From Dysidea avara (lineage: Eukaryota > Porifera > Demospongiae > Dictyoceratida > Dysideidae): a DNA stretch of 64,000 bases. Numbering within the stretch: position 1 is the stretch's first letter; each line of letters starts with the position of its first letter. Positions 48,401 to 63,400 of the stretch are shown piece after piece. The notes beneath the pieces were generated by a model that saw only the letters and a program-made list of their open reading frames with translations, was not told the origin of the DNA and made no database searches. The DNA lies in the NCBI RefSeq assembly GCF_963678975.1, contig NC_089278.1, positions 13,187,959 to 13,251,958 on the forward strand, written 5' to 3'. The translations under genes and the position numbers were made by a program.

Positions 48401-51400
48401 GCATAGCAACATCACTATGCAAACCCATTAGCTGTAACAACTTCAGTCAACCTCACTTTATAAACACAAAATTTGTCAAATAAAACTATCACAACAAGGT
48501 ACAAAAAAACCGTAGTACGTACATTTAACTACATGATAAACAGCCCAAAATTTTTTAGTGGTTTAAACAATACCATAACGTAATCTCTAAACAGCCAACA
48601 TATAGCAGCCAAAACAGAACAGAATCAAAACAGCTATTACTGTTGCTATGTTGGTAAGTACATAAAGTCTGCAAGTCTATATACACTGTAAACTATTCAA
48701 CTATCCCCACACGTTGGAACAATATATCCTTCATATAAGCTATATATGCTTCATATAAGCTATATTATATACACTTTGTTGTGACTAGTGCTTTACAACA
48801 ACAACAAATTTGATAGTATTCTATTTACTCAATCCTTTCAATCGTGACCATTAAGGAAAACACATTTTTATACATTTTTACACATTCAGCTTCGTGAATC
48901 ATCTAATAGCCTCAAGGCATTATTCGACAACACACATTTTAACATAAAGATTATTACCAGAACTTCATTCTTTAATCCCTTCAGAGCTTCTTTCGCCCAG
49001 TCCTCCTATACAAGGAAATAAACAAAACTCCAAATGCCATGAATGTCATCAGGTCATAAGGTAAGTATATTTGTTATTAATGTTAAGTAACAGCCACCTG
49101 TATGATGGTTTCTTTAAACATGCTTTTGTCAAATAACCAAGCAGAAATAGCATAACATAGGATGCAAAAAGCAAAGCAATATATGCTCACTAAATATACA
49201 CACATACCTACACATACAGTAATAGACTGCACCCAGGCGCACATGGATGCACCCCAACACTCACACATACTGTAGTGTCCACAACTTCATACATACAGAT
49301 ATACATCATGTATGTACCTAAATATATTCATTACTTCAAAGGTACATAAACAAATGCCATATAATCATTTTACCTGATGGCCACACATAATTACACTACA
49401 ATAACAGTGGAAACCAAAAAACTTTACTACATCACGGTTGCTATAGTAACTAAGTTAACACACACACATGTGCTAGAATGTTTTACTGGCTCCAGCTTCA
49501 CTACAGTGTGCTAAGGTGGGATTGCACATGGTGCCAAAGTGTGGCACTGCACATAGCCAGTAGACATATCCCAGTGGGTTGAAATTAATTTGACGACTAC
49601 ATTAGTGGAAGACAAATGATTTCAACCAACAAACCATGAAGCATTCAACTTGTTGTAACTTCCAACAGTATTACACACTATATGCACACACAGAGCAAAC
49701 AATGCATTTATTGTCCAATAATGCATCACCAGACCAGACGATTTGGCTGGGAATAGAGCATCATACTCAAGATCTTAAACACCTATGAATTCTGGTAGCA
49801 TGTATAATCCCACATGTAGCAGAAACCAACTACGTAGCCCCACATAACCACACTAAATGGAGGTGACAACTGCAACCCAGAGGTAAGGTGTAGTAATAGA
49901 ACAACAACAACTGATAGACCATAAAGGTGAACATCCAACAAGAACTACACACCTCCTCTCTTAATCAAATAATATTCCACTAAGTAACTGGTATGGTAGA
50001 TATGCAGGACTATCGTTACTACTATGGTATTACTTCAAGATAATTAATTAGTTATTTCCAAACTGCATTATAGCATACATTTTTCCCATCTAAACCACTA
50101 CCAACAGTCTTGTTGTCTATGGGAATGTCTACAATATAATGAACAGATAAACGCCTTTACCAAAGAGAGCTAATAGCCCATAAATATCTCCGGGCATGTC
50201 ACAATACATTATACAGCTTATAGGCCACAACACTGCCACTGTCAAACATGAACAGAACCACACAGAAGAAACATGTACTATGAATACAATTTACCACTCA
50301 GTATTTCAGCAACATAAACATAGGTGTGTAGTGACCACTTAGCTAACTGCCTGCCGATAAACTTTATAAGGAAGTACAAAGGAAATGGTGTAAACCGAGG
50401 CTGTGATGGGCTATATAAACCTACGTATATTCTGCTAGCTTTACTAAACCTTGTCTTGTAATAAATGCTATAACACTACAGCTGCTGCTACTGCTGCAAC
50501 TGTCACTGTCTAGGGAATCTCTTTGAGTGAAAACTGAACAAAAAATTAAAAAGGAAAAGTCAAACCACTACTACTATCTTGTAGTAATTAACACATTATT
50601 GTATGGGGTGTGTGGGAGTAACAGACAGGCATACATTGCACCCTAGGGCAAAGTACTATTTTAAGATGAATCAGTAAATGAGCAATAAAAGTATAATTCA
50701 ATTAGTAGCTACCATGGTAGCTAATATTTAGCTGCTGTCAAGTTTACCAAGTAGTTACTAAGTAACCACATAATGTGTATTGTAAGTTACTTCATCTTTT
50801 AAAAGAGATGACTAAATACTTGCCACAACAAAAGGTCTTAATTTTTTTACCCAACAATAATTATGTAGAAGTACCTAGCTGTACTTTGGCAGGCAAGTAG
50901 GCTATATGTGGTTAAGTACAGGGACTATTATATAAACACACGCAGACTGAATACAAATCTTTTCACATCCTATAGTCAATCAAGTAATTAATATTGTTTA
51001 CACTATCCTCATAGCATTGTACCACTTACAGCTATCCCATAATTTATACAATTATCATAAACTATTTTTGCAGTGGAACAAAGTTATTACAATGTCACTG
51101 GGACGGAAATTTTTGAAAAAGACAGATCATTTGATCTGGCTACAACCCTACATGAGTCGTACTCACTATTTTAGTTAAGTACTAAAATCTTTGAAACTAT
51201 ACAGCTCAATAGAAAATAAATTTTTAGCTAGGGACGTATATTACTACCCCTCAGTCAAGTACATGAGTAGGCATCACAATGCCTAGGCATTTAATAACTA
51301 AATATTTGTTCACAAGTACAGACATATTAACAAACAGGCACACACTATTTCAGGAAACCAGAGCCATTATCTTATTAACATGATGTGATTGTGGAAAGCT

Positions 51401-54400
51401 TTAGCAAATTTAGCAATGTCTAGCTATTTGATTTAATAAAAATCCATTAATATGGCTGACCACAAATTCATCATGACTTCATCAAATTGTACACTATACT
51501 GCTATCAACATAGTATTTGTTATTAATTTGTACTTAACTTGATCAATAAATATTTCAAGTCTTTGTTTGAGACTGTAAGATACTTCAAATATTTATTGTT
51601 TATCCTAATTATCATTCTTTAGTGCTAATCCATTATAGATGGGTGGATGGTGGGAGACAGTAGGGAGTATTTTAAAACATAGGAAGTTAGTCAGTCAAGC
51701 AGTCAATCTTAGTAGTTGGGTGTGTATGCATGCCCATTAGTCGGTCTGACCCAGGTTTTGTGTCACAGCAACTAGAATACCTAGCTGTGCAGAAACCACA
51801 AAACTAGGATTGATACCTGCTCTATGTGCAGACCATTTCAGATTCCACATTAAGCACAGTAATAAATCAATGGATTGGGAATGAAGCATTAAAGTTCATG
51901 TCCTGAAGTGTAGCATGTATGGTGATGAACCATAATGGTAAAAGTTCATAATACAAATACTTATATTATGAACTCTTGATAAAATGATGTGAATGTGATG
52001 TCATTTCTATTAACTAACAGCAGTACTGCATGTGCTAAAACAATTATCAACACATGTGCAAACTATGTGGTGCTAGTACCTGTCATATCACACAGGTACA
52101 TGTAACATGGTCAACAAAGATAAATGAATTTGAAAAGCATTTAAGGCAGTACAATCCCTACTGTGCATTTCTATTACGGTGTCTTGAGCACAGTAGGGAT
52201 ATAACACTTCTTATTGTTTTACTGTGATTTAATATCATGCACTACTCCAGCTTGTTTCAGTACTTTTCATTGATGTGCTATGGTCCCTATTCTAGTTGAA
52301 AATTCCAATTTTTTGTGTACTTGCTAGGGATTAAAATTAATGTCCAATAGTATATTTGTAGGTGTAGGTGACCTCCCTTGTTTCCCTACTTTTTTTTCTA
52401 TGATCCCTAATTGAGCTTAAATTCTTAATTGTTCCTTATACTTGTTTGTTAACTTTTTTGTAACATTATTATTACTGGTGAACCCGTGCATACAGCATCA
52501 AAAGAAGGTAAGTCCATGATTCTTGCACTAGACATACTATGGTATGCCAAAAGGCACAAAGCGACATCGAACAGCAAACAAATCAAGTCCATAGCCTTAG
52601 CTGTTATTGAATTATGCTTGTCTGAAGGCATTAGTCAGTCAGTCAGTCAGTAAAAATTTCTACAAATTAATCTTTTTTTAAATTGTAGCAACTTTTTGGA
52701 AGCGTTTCAGGTCATACTGAAGGCATCTACCGATATTGCCAAGGTGCCATGAATGTATTGTGACGCTGGTTTTAGGGTGATATTTTTGGCCAGAAAATCC
52801 CAAGCCTTCATGATCCTTATACTGTACTGTATGATATACTGCAAACAAGGATTTAAGCATAATAATTATTAACCTAATGCACAGGTACATACTTACCAGC
52901 ACCCAAGTTATAATTTAGGTAAGTAGTTAACAATTTGTTACAAAAGAAAAGGTACTTGCACTTACTCTCTAATACAACACACGGAACATACACACAGACA
53001 AACAAACATGCATTCATTGGTCTACCCATGCTTGCTCTATACCTATTAAATGTGTTACTATATATTTTCCCAACAGTTCATATGTTGTGAAGGGATGTCA
53101 TCTATACCTGCAGCTATACTATTTTAATCCATACTTCAGTCATGGTTATATTATCAACAGGCTATAGTGGGCTAGTTGGCAGAAAATTAAAAATTCCATA
53201 GAAACCTGTTGGAAAGGTTTGGAGTCACTTTTTTGGGATTAATTCTACCTAACCAATATTGCCAAGTTGTCATGAAAGAAAAATAAGAATTTAGTGGCCA
53301 GAAAAGCCGAAACCACTGTGTGATAAGGCAAAAAACAAACAAACAAAAAAAAAACATTTCTATGGTCCAAAAACATTTTGTATTTCTAACAGTGGAGAAT
53401 TTACAGCCAATACTATTACATGTAGGTCTGTATATGGCCATTCTACATTCTTTGTTTTATTCAACTGAACTCACTCTATAAGGACAGGCAGGCTTCATAC
53501 TACACTAACTGAGAGTAACACTATCAACATTGCTTGCTAATCTCATGCAATTTCACATCTGATTACACTACAAAAAGCTTGTAACTGACACGTCTGCCGT
53601 TAATGTAATTGACAATTGTTATGTACTACGAAGGTAACATAAAGAAAGCTTGTATTACTATCATTCATGCATTTATATACTATGCTTCAGGCCATAAATG
53701 TCTGACAGACCCCACAAGTTGCTGTTACACAACGATGATGACGTATTATATAACACGAGGGAGATACACTTACTATCTCAGCAATACCGTGCAACATTTC
53801 ACCATTTCTACATCCTGTCATGTTATGGGTGCTAAATGTAATTAGGAACACACATGCTCACTACTGCTGTGTGACGGTGCAGACAGAACAATAGCTACTA
53901 CTGCTACTTATCATAACATGATTAATGTGTCTGTACACGTGTTTTGTAGCTTCAATGACACACACGTGTAGCTCTTGACAGGTCTAACCATAAATTAGTG
54001 TAATTATTATACAATGCATAGTAAAGGTATATATGTAACATTAAAGGTTTACTTGTGGAAACCTAAAGAAGTGAATCCCTGCTCTTTCTTTAGCAACAAC
54101 TTTGACTTTATAGAACGTGCTTACTTCTACATAGAAGCCATCTTAAAAGTTGCATTGTTTCTGGATTAATTCAAAATAAATCACTACTTAGTTACAAAAG
54201 CACTGTAACCTTATGGATAAAAAAGTTATGGCTGCTTACAACATAGCTACCTAGATCTTGTATGGAACAATCACTAAACAGTCTTGAGCATAGCAGTTTG
54301 CGGGTAACTGATTTATTGGTGTACAACAGTTTGCACTGCTTGGTACAAAGTAGAATACAAAAAAGGCCAGACAATCTATATCTGGAAAGATAACTTTCAA

Positions 54401-57400
54401 ATTGTACATGATGCAATAAATTATAACTCACCAGTTGGCTTTACCACACAAACACTACAACAAAATATAGAAATCTTTTGTAGAAGCAGACGTATTATGG
54501 ATGGTTACATACTCTTGTTCGCAGAAGACAAGCAAAAGACCAAACTCATAGGTGGCTCATGTAAACAGTTTCCAGGAAGACAAAACCTCTAAAATTATTG
54601 ACTCCTACTAACAGTTAAATTAACTGCAGTGCATGTCACTTGTGTGATGTGCATTCACTGTACAAAAGAGCCTTTTAACAATGGTATTCACACAGTGGCA
54701 TTCACAAAAGTCAAGAGTGTTAATAATTTCATATAACATATACAGTTGAACTGCAACTATGGTCCATTATTACAGCTGTGTATTAACCTTGTAAACCACA
54801 AATTTGGTATATAGTGATTCTAGATTTCCCAACAGAGCAGGTTTCTGAGGAATGTGATCACACAAAAAAAACACCACACCCAGTGTGTAGTGATCACACA
54901 AAAAAAACACCACACCCAGTGTGTAATGTGATTAATATACTATACATGTGTATGACTACTTGAAGAGGTTTGTGTCAGTAGGCACTAGTGTTGAGATTAT
55001 AACCTAACAAAGTGAAATTATTACATAATCACACACAATATTGCTTCACAAAATCCTTCTGATAATTTCATGCAAGACTGATTTCTCATAATCCAAAAAA
55101 GAGCAGTATTTTATTTCTCTGTTACCACTAATGTAATGGAATCACAGACAGCTTTATCAATCTATATCCACACATTAAAAAGTCTGTTCTTAAAGAGCTT
55201 CCAGTGCCATATATACCATTAAGCTGCCACCAACATGCTAACAGAAAGTCTACAAATTAGTACTACATACTGATATTAACCACTACACAAACAGACATTG
55301 TATAACGTTGTCATGCAATAAAGACTACAGTTCCTAGAAAGCTATTAGTACACACTAACTGCATCCACATAAATATCAAATTATCTAGCCCACGTTTAGG
55401 TAGTTAGTATACAGTATTACCATAATGATTAGGAAGGTAACCAACTAAGTATTCAATGTACAATACCGTATACGGCAAAACTTTCGAGGGGGAAAACTTT
55501 CGCGGATGCACAGAAGCATTGCAATTCGCGGGAAAATATTCGCGGTTGCATAGAAATCTTACAATTCGTGGGGAAAACATTCGCGGATAGTGGCTAAGCG
55601 CCTGGTGAACGTGATAAGCACTTAAGGAAGTTAGGAACCCTCCAGATCTGACAAAGTCGGTTTCTTGAGCTTGACATACTTAAACAGCGCCATGTGTTGA
55701 GCGTTAAAAAACGGAGCGTTCTCAAACAAACACTATCTCTTATTAAAGAACGTCAAATGTGTGAGCTTTCAAAACCGCTGCTCTGGCTATGAAGACCTAC
55801 AAAGGTATAGTAATTATACACACAAAATATTCGAGGGGAAAACATTCGCGGTTGGCAGCATAATCGCGAAAACCGCGAATGTTTTCCCCCTCGAAAGTTT
55901 TGCCGTATACGGTACTACCCATAATGAATTGGTGCTACATACCTCCAACAAGTACGTACTATACCAGGAGCGCATCAAATCCTATGGACAAGGGAGCATG
56001 TAACTCCGTAAACAGCGAAATTCAAACATGGCTGCCATGTACTATAATAAGCAACTTTTTAAAATCTCCTAATTAGGATATTATGTGGAGGCGCATGCTT
56101 GAGTACGTCACGTTTCCACTGCAATATGGAAACAAAGTTCAATGGCACGACGGAGGAATAATAGCACAGGCTTAGCAGGACAGTCTTTCTACAGTTACTA
56201 AACACGTGAAATCACTCCACTTGACTATTATTCCAAGCTCTACTTTCGACTCGACGATCTTCCTATCGAAGCAGCTTTACATACGACGATGGAGTAGCAG
56301 CCCAGTCAGTGTATCCCTGTTGCGCGTAAGAATGATGTAACAATTATATACATAGTAACACTGGATGCCATGTTTGAATTTTGCCCGTAGTATTGGTAGC
56401 GTACGGAGTTACATGCTCCCTTGTCCATAGGATTTAATGAGTTCCTGACTATACTTAACTATACAAAAATCTAAATTCAAATACTCTATGCCTATGGTGC
56501 TCCTAGTACTAGTCTGATGTTCTGTGGAATGAGACTTCAGCAGGAAACCAGTAAGTAAGTAAGTAGAAAAGTTGGCTCAATGTTAAACCAAGAATATTAA
56601 AAGGAATATTAGCTTGTGAAAATATCAATTCATGAAGTAACATGGATATTCAGTAATTATGTGTATTTAGCCAATTAGGCCACCTAACCAAGTGAAAACA
56701 CATTAGGAAAGTTCTGGCACTGGCTAGTTGATCCCTGAAGGTGTGACAACACTTGTTTACGCCACTGATTCACGAACAAGCTGGAATTATGTTGGGTCCT
56801 TACTACATATTACTTTTACAACTACTTTTACAATAACTGTAAACATTTCAAATTACCAAATTGCGTAAACAGAATATTACCAAGAGTTCATAATATACTC
56901 CCTTACTTGGTATGGACTCTTGTTATTACATGTTATTTCACACAATCATTTACCACATTGTTTGATATTTACTGTTGGTTAAACTCAAAACAAGGGTTCA
57001 ATTCTGACTTCCTGCCTTGTCACAGGTCCATGCAATTCCAATAAAGTTTTAGCCCTCTCTCTTATGTCAATGCTATGCCAATACAGCTCTGATAACCTCA
57101 CAATTGTCATGTTGTAGAGACAGTCCTTGTTAATTAAAATTATACCCAAGTATTTCCTACAAAACCATCTAGAAACCTAGCCATTTTTTCAAAAAACTTG
57201 TGAATACTACATGTCTACATTAGACCATAATAATTTTCTCTGAAACACTTAGCCTGCAGAGGCATGATCATAAGACCCAAGACTACATTTAAAGTACACA
57301 CGTGACCATCTTACCAAAAACCACATAATTTTCAAATTTCTTTTTATGTCTTGGTATTATCCATAATAGAACAGCTTATTATGGTGAGTAGTTTTGGAAT

Positions 57401-60400
57401 TATAGCACTAGTTAGCTAGCTAGAAATAATAAAGAAATCAATTTGTACAGCAACTATACTGAATATAAGCTAACTTAAAATTCGTAGCCTTAGCCTACAG
57501 AGTTGGAATTCAGCTCAAAATGTAACCATGAATTGGCAAATCCACCAAGGTATAGTCTTAGCCCTGTATTCACTTGCATGTATAAGTACGAAGGCATTTT
57601 AATTAAGAAATGATAATGATCTTGATTACGTATGGTCATATGCCGCATCATAAACAAAACGCATGTAACATTCATTACTTTTGCTTACAGAAACAAAACA
57701 AAGATATTTGAACTCGCAAATCAGATGGTCTATAGGTTTAATTGATGCAATTAATGGTTGCACTTTATATATACGCATAAATTCACTTTAAAATTTAAAA
57801 AAAACTTGTTTTGAATTAAAAGTATGCATGTGCAGCTTTTTGCTGAGAAGGTCACACATTGCTTTAAAAGCTGTATAGCTTTTTAAAACATAAACTTAGT
57901 TTCTGGTGTCGTCATTTTCCTTAATGTCTCATGGTACCATTGGTGACAAAGAACAGCTCATGTGACTCACTCAGTTTATAAAAATAAAATTCACCCACTT
58001 GCATTAGTGTGGCCTTAAAATACAGTTGTACAAATGCTGCACACAAACTGACTGCTACATAACTTACATCTTCTGGTACGATGGAGCATGCCAGAAAATA
58101 CTCCGTAGCTTGTGGTGGTAAACTACCAAGAGAGCATAACAATTATTAATACAGTCATTAATGGATGATAAAACATGTATCAATAATAGGTGATAGTAAA
58201 CAATATCACGTTTTACAACAAAACGTATACTGCATACACAATAGAAAACTTATTAAACTTTGGCAAAATCCAATTGGTGAAAAATAAAATTTTAGTGAAC
58301 CACAGTGCTATAGATAATAATGGCTGGAAAAACACTTTGGCAGAGAAAATTTTGGCTAAAAATTTGCCAATGTTTATACTGTCAAAGTTTTTTTACTATA
58401 TGTTACTCATATACATACACCATCTTCTTAGAACTGCGCAACAATGCCACTAGTTAGGATCATTACAATGAAATGTGCTGAAATAAGGACTATTACTTAA
58501 TGTACAGATTCAATCCCAATAAATAAACATCGCTTAAATTTACACTCTACGTGATGATTCCACTTGTTTATGCACTTTTTATTACTGCTACTTGTAAAAC
58601 TCCTAACCTACTATATACACTTACGTGCTCACTTTTTTCAGGTCTTCTAGTTGACTTTAAAAAAAAATTTATTTATTATATAGTTATACAACGGACACGA
58701 GTGCTCTGCCTGTAACGGCCCTCAGGCTCGTGCGTTTATACAGGCAGAGCATGAGTGCAAGTTGTATAACTGTTATGTACCACTCACCTAATAGGTGGGG
58801 AGAGTCTCACAAGACAGCTGTAACACTTATAAAGGCCAGGTTTTTAACATCGATTGTGGGTAACCAAGCCGGACGTTGCGATGACGTTCCCCCTGCAGTA
58901 CTGCAGCCACCTGAGATATTGAAAGCTAGTACGCTATGGGTTATATCACTAACCTGCATTCGCTGTTCGACTCTCATTATGTAGTGCTCAACATGCCAGC
59001 GTGATCACTCAATCGCCATATAGACTAAGCGCCAGACTAATCGCCATAGTGATTCCCTCGAGCGAAAAAAAGTAGCTAAATAGACGTTTTAAGTAAACAA
59101 AACCCAACTACTAAATGATACTAGTCTAATTCTTACTATTTACACTGGCTAAACTCGAATCTGGTGGCATGACAAAACTGGTTACCACAATCGAACGTAA
59201 AGGTTAGTATTATTTAGAATATATTTGTTTTATTGAGTCATTGTCGAAGTGGACTACAGTTTAATCTGGGCTAAGATGGCACCAGACTAGTAAGGTTTAT
59301 AAGTACGTTTATATATATGTAGACTGGAGTTGTGGCCACCTGTGTTGGCTTTTTCAATCGCCATTGGCTGCTTGTAAACATTATACGTATTGGTGACGTT
59401 ATGGCCCACAATCGACCTTTACATGTCAGGCTATAAAAGAATCCGAGTGATCTGTGAAGTGTCCTTCCACCTATTAGGTGAGGTGTCGTAGTGGTCTTCG
59501 CCACCGGCACTTGTGCTATGCTGCACAAAACTGCAGCCAGTGCAATATCTGTATATTGCACTGGGGTCGGTGCATTATAACTTATAATGCACTCATTGTG
59601 GTCTACAAAACCGCAACCAGTGCGTTATAAGTTATAATGCACTCGCTGCGGTCTGCAGCAATGCAATATACAAATTATGGCACTGGCCGTGCCTTTGAAC
59701 TGCCCACGCAGAGTGGTACATTGACTTATAAGTAAAAGTGTCTACTTTAAGCCTACCATGTGTAAATTGAAATTTCCTTATTGCTCTATTTGACCCAGCC
59801 TATTCCATACTCATTGAAAGCAAAAACAATATATGAAGCTCAGTAGAGAATGTGGCCTAAAGATTACAACAGTCAGTGCAAGCTTTTACATGAATATTTA
59901 TGTTAAGTCATTGATAATTTTCGCCACAATTTTAACTGATACCAACAAATATATTGATAAATACCGATGCTTAGTATAAGCATAGATAAGAGAGTACATA
60001 AAAGGGATGGGAAACGCAATAAAATGACATCACTAAATACATACATTTCTATTGGAATTCTGTGTGTATTACGTCACAAACATCCCTGTTACATTTGCTG
60101 CACTTGTATCAAAGAAACAAATTGTTGTAATAACAAAATTTTGTAAGCAATGATTGTGAAATTTTGTTACAATGAACTCAAGTAAGTAATTGAGGGAACT
60201 AGAATGGCACCAATTGTCAAGGAAGCTATACACAAAATTGAAAATGTTAAAAGTACTTTAAACCCCATAACTTTCTTCACAAATGTAGTCCATACTTTCA
60301 ACTGTAATACGCCTCTTCCTTGCCGTTTACCAGAGGGAACCAGAGGGATATCAGTGCAAAACAGGAACAGTTGTTAAAAAAAAAAAGACAAATTATTTTC

Positions 60401-63400
60401 CATTTTAGCAACCCTTAGCAGTGCAATGCAAAGACTGTGTTGGTGACATGCCTAGCTTACCACAAGACTTGAAAGTAGAACAGGCTATGCAAGAAGCCCC
60501 CTGGGCAACATTTGCAATGTAACCCAGTTGGTGGGCTACATCCCAAGCTACAATATTATACAGACATTAAGGCCAAAATTGATTGTGGGGATTGATTAAT
60601 ACTGATGTGATTAGTATGAACAACTTGGATTTGGCCACGAAAACCACTCAGATGGAAAGCATTTTGCTATCTTTGCTATCCTATGAGTTGAACAACGTTA
60701 GGCTAAGGTGAGAACTAGTGCTATAGCAAGCATTTCTGCATGTTTTCGAATATGGACCAGACCCACATTATTGATAACACGAAATAATCACTCTATAAGT
60801 AAGCTTACCGTTCGTCATAGCCAAACATAGCCAGAATGTACCAGGTGCTCATCCGTAATCGAATCAGTTTCAGGTATGTATGTATGTATATATATATAAT
60901 ATATCCAGTGGTTGCACTTGTACGTATTGGCTTGGGTGATTGATCACCCAGTGCGAAGTTAGATTGTAAGTGAAAAATTTTGTGAAAAAGTTTCACCATG
61001 CCAAAGCTTTTCACTATATGGTTTATTTTTTAAAATAAGGCTTTAAAGCACAAGTGCAGATAGCCTGTAGGATACCTGATTAGCCTGCTACGGATCGGAA
61101 GTGTTACATATTAGGGGTATTCGGTCTTTTGCCTGATATATGTGACTGGATTTGACAAAACCAGGCTTCCACACACATCCAGATTTGCGACTTTGAAGGA
61201 CCACAACTCATTGTAGGAGTAAGCTATCACCTTCAAATTTTGACCTGCTATTGCATAAAGCAGTGAAAGAATTTTTTTTGAAAATTGTAGGTCAACAGCA
61301 TACTGAGTGGTCAAGTTACAAGTAGTTAAAGTTGAAGAATTGGATGTTAGTGGAAGCCGGTTTTGTCAAATCCAGTCACATATATGCCCTGGGCCCTCTG
61401 GCCTGGGGCCCTCAGGCTGTCGAGCATACATATCAGGCAAGCCTGTGTTAAAACTACACATTACTTGTATGCATGTGATAGCAATGGACATGTGACCAAT
61501 GAAATTAAAATAACAGGTGTTGTAGTAAAATGCCATGTGCTTACAAATGAGAATATGTAGGTGTATGTGACTACAAATTGGTACATTACTAGAGAAGCCT
61601 CTAAATGTTGACTATTGTACACAGTCATGACCTTTGCTTTATGAGGTAGACAGTTTTAAAACAGCAAAACAATATTTGTAAGTAAGGTCAGAATATTGAC
61701 AAATCAGTTACAAACCAATGGGTGGGTTATACATGGGTGGGTTATACATAGGTGCATTACTACATGGCATAAAGTGACCAAAGGCACCCGCATAGTAACA
61801 GGTACATGCTACTGATATGAAATGTTTAACAACTAGTAGTAAAGGAATTTATGGCTCTCACTGCTTGTGACAAAGACATAAAACATGTTGGTAAAGATAC
61901 TAACTATTAGAATGCAATTTGATTTACATTCCTCAATCAAAATGCCAAAATCAGTGAGTGCGTGACAGGATAACAGAACCATCATAGGGATTTCACATAT
62001 ACGCAGCAACACATTTCTTACATTAAAACGGAATGGTTTTCACAGTGAATGCACCCACAGAATTTGGTAGTATACTTGTCTACTTGTACATGTCACTCAA
62101 GATTCATGTCACTCAAGATTCACACCACTCAAATTTCGTCAACTGAAGATTTTTAGTTTTTCATACTGCACGCTTTACAACAACTGTCATAACAACATAC
62201 ACTAATGTTGTGATTTATTTGACATTTCACAAATGTAGTATTAAGTTTTAAAACATTGAAGACTTACAAACAACTATCAACACACAAGAACAATTTGTTG
62301 TCAAGCTTACAGTTTACCGTAAATCAGCATTGCAAATGTACACTTTGGCACAAAATATTTAGTTACAGTACGGGGGGGGGGGAGGTTTACGTCCAGCACA
62401 TTTGGATAATAAATACCTGGTCTCAAATATGAGTTTTGCCAATAGTTTTAGGCCTTCACTACACTTATTAATATAGTTAAGACACTGTATAATCATTATA
62501 ATAGTGGTGTTCCACTAAGATCGAACTCGATTAAATGTTCGGATAGAACCAAAAATAAACACAAGGTCTCAAATAATAGCCCTATTTGTTTTACAGGTCA
62601 GGCCAAAAATCCTGGGAAGGAAATAAAAGCCTGGGCTTTTATATAAGGAAATCGGTAGCTAAATGTGCTATATTTAATAGTTGTAACATGGGCACGAGGG
62701 CTTTGCCTGAAATATATGCCCTGTTATGTAACACTTTCCATCTGTACTTGGCTGATAGCCTGCACAGGGTGATAAATTACCTAAGCCAATACAAGTACAA
62801 CCACTGGATATATTATATACGCATGCCTAAAAATTGTGATTATGGGTCAGCAGCTATAGTACGTTCTGGTTATGTGCGGTTACGATCAACGGACAAATCC
62901 TAGAGATAACACGGAGACTTTCGGTTATGCGAGTTTAATGTTTTAATCAGTGCTATTGAATTGTTTATGGAATAATTACGGAGTTTACTAAAGGCCTAGA
63001 TAGGTAAGCTTGCTTGTAGATTGATCACTTCATGCAGAGTGGTAACTTTGTGATGGGGTGTGTGGTCCATACTCGGAAACGTGTGGAAACAATTGGTGAA
63101 TAAGTTATAGCACTAGTTCTCACCTTGGCCCAACGTTTTTGATAGCAAGGATAACAAAACGTTCTCTGTCTGAGTGGGTTTCATGGCTAAATCCAAGTTG
63201 TGCATATTAATCACATGAGTATTAATTAATCCCACAATTGATTTCGGCCTTAACATCTATATAATTGCTGCCCAGACTAGCCGGGCTGCATACAAAATGT
63301 AGCGGAAGCCTAGTTGGCTCCTTTGATTTGAGGTGTGAAAGTGTTACATTTAAAAAAAAAATAATCCAAAAAATGTACTACTGTGAGTGTGCTACAAGTT

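Larger units (their letters stand above)
43710..48957 (-). other. SND1: SND1 intron (about 5.2 kb)
   Basis: Holds a 67-bp tandem duplication (45238-45356), a family A fragment (47385-47525) and a 20-bp tandem repeat (48178-48260). ORFs at 45.6-46.3 kb on both strands have no homology or splice support. Confidence 0.6.
49006..58067 (-). other. SND1: SND1 intron (about 9.1 kb)
   Basis: Contains family A copies at 52.15-52.84 and 53.17-53.33 kb, tandem repeats, two TIR elements at 55.46-56.44 kb and two AAGAGTTC hairpins. A minus-strand frame at 54262-54385 has an acceptor (TTATCTTTCCAG) and a GTAGCT donor, but nothing matching SND1. No conserved exon appears to be missing, because the flanking SND1 exons join directly. 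Confidence 0.6.

Noticed and set aside
54262..54385. Minus-strand exon in an SND1 intron
   Set aside because: It has splice-like borders, but SND1 exons on either side already join in frame, and the peptide matches nothing; two frames are equally open.
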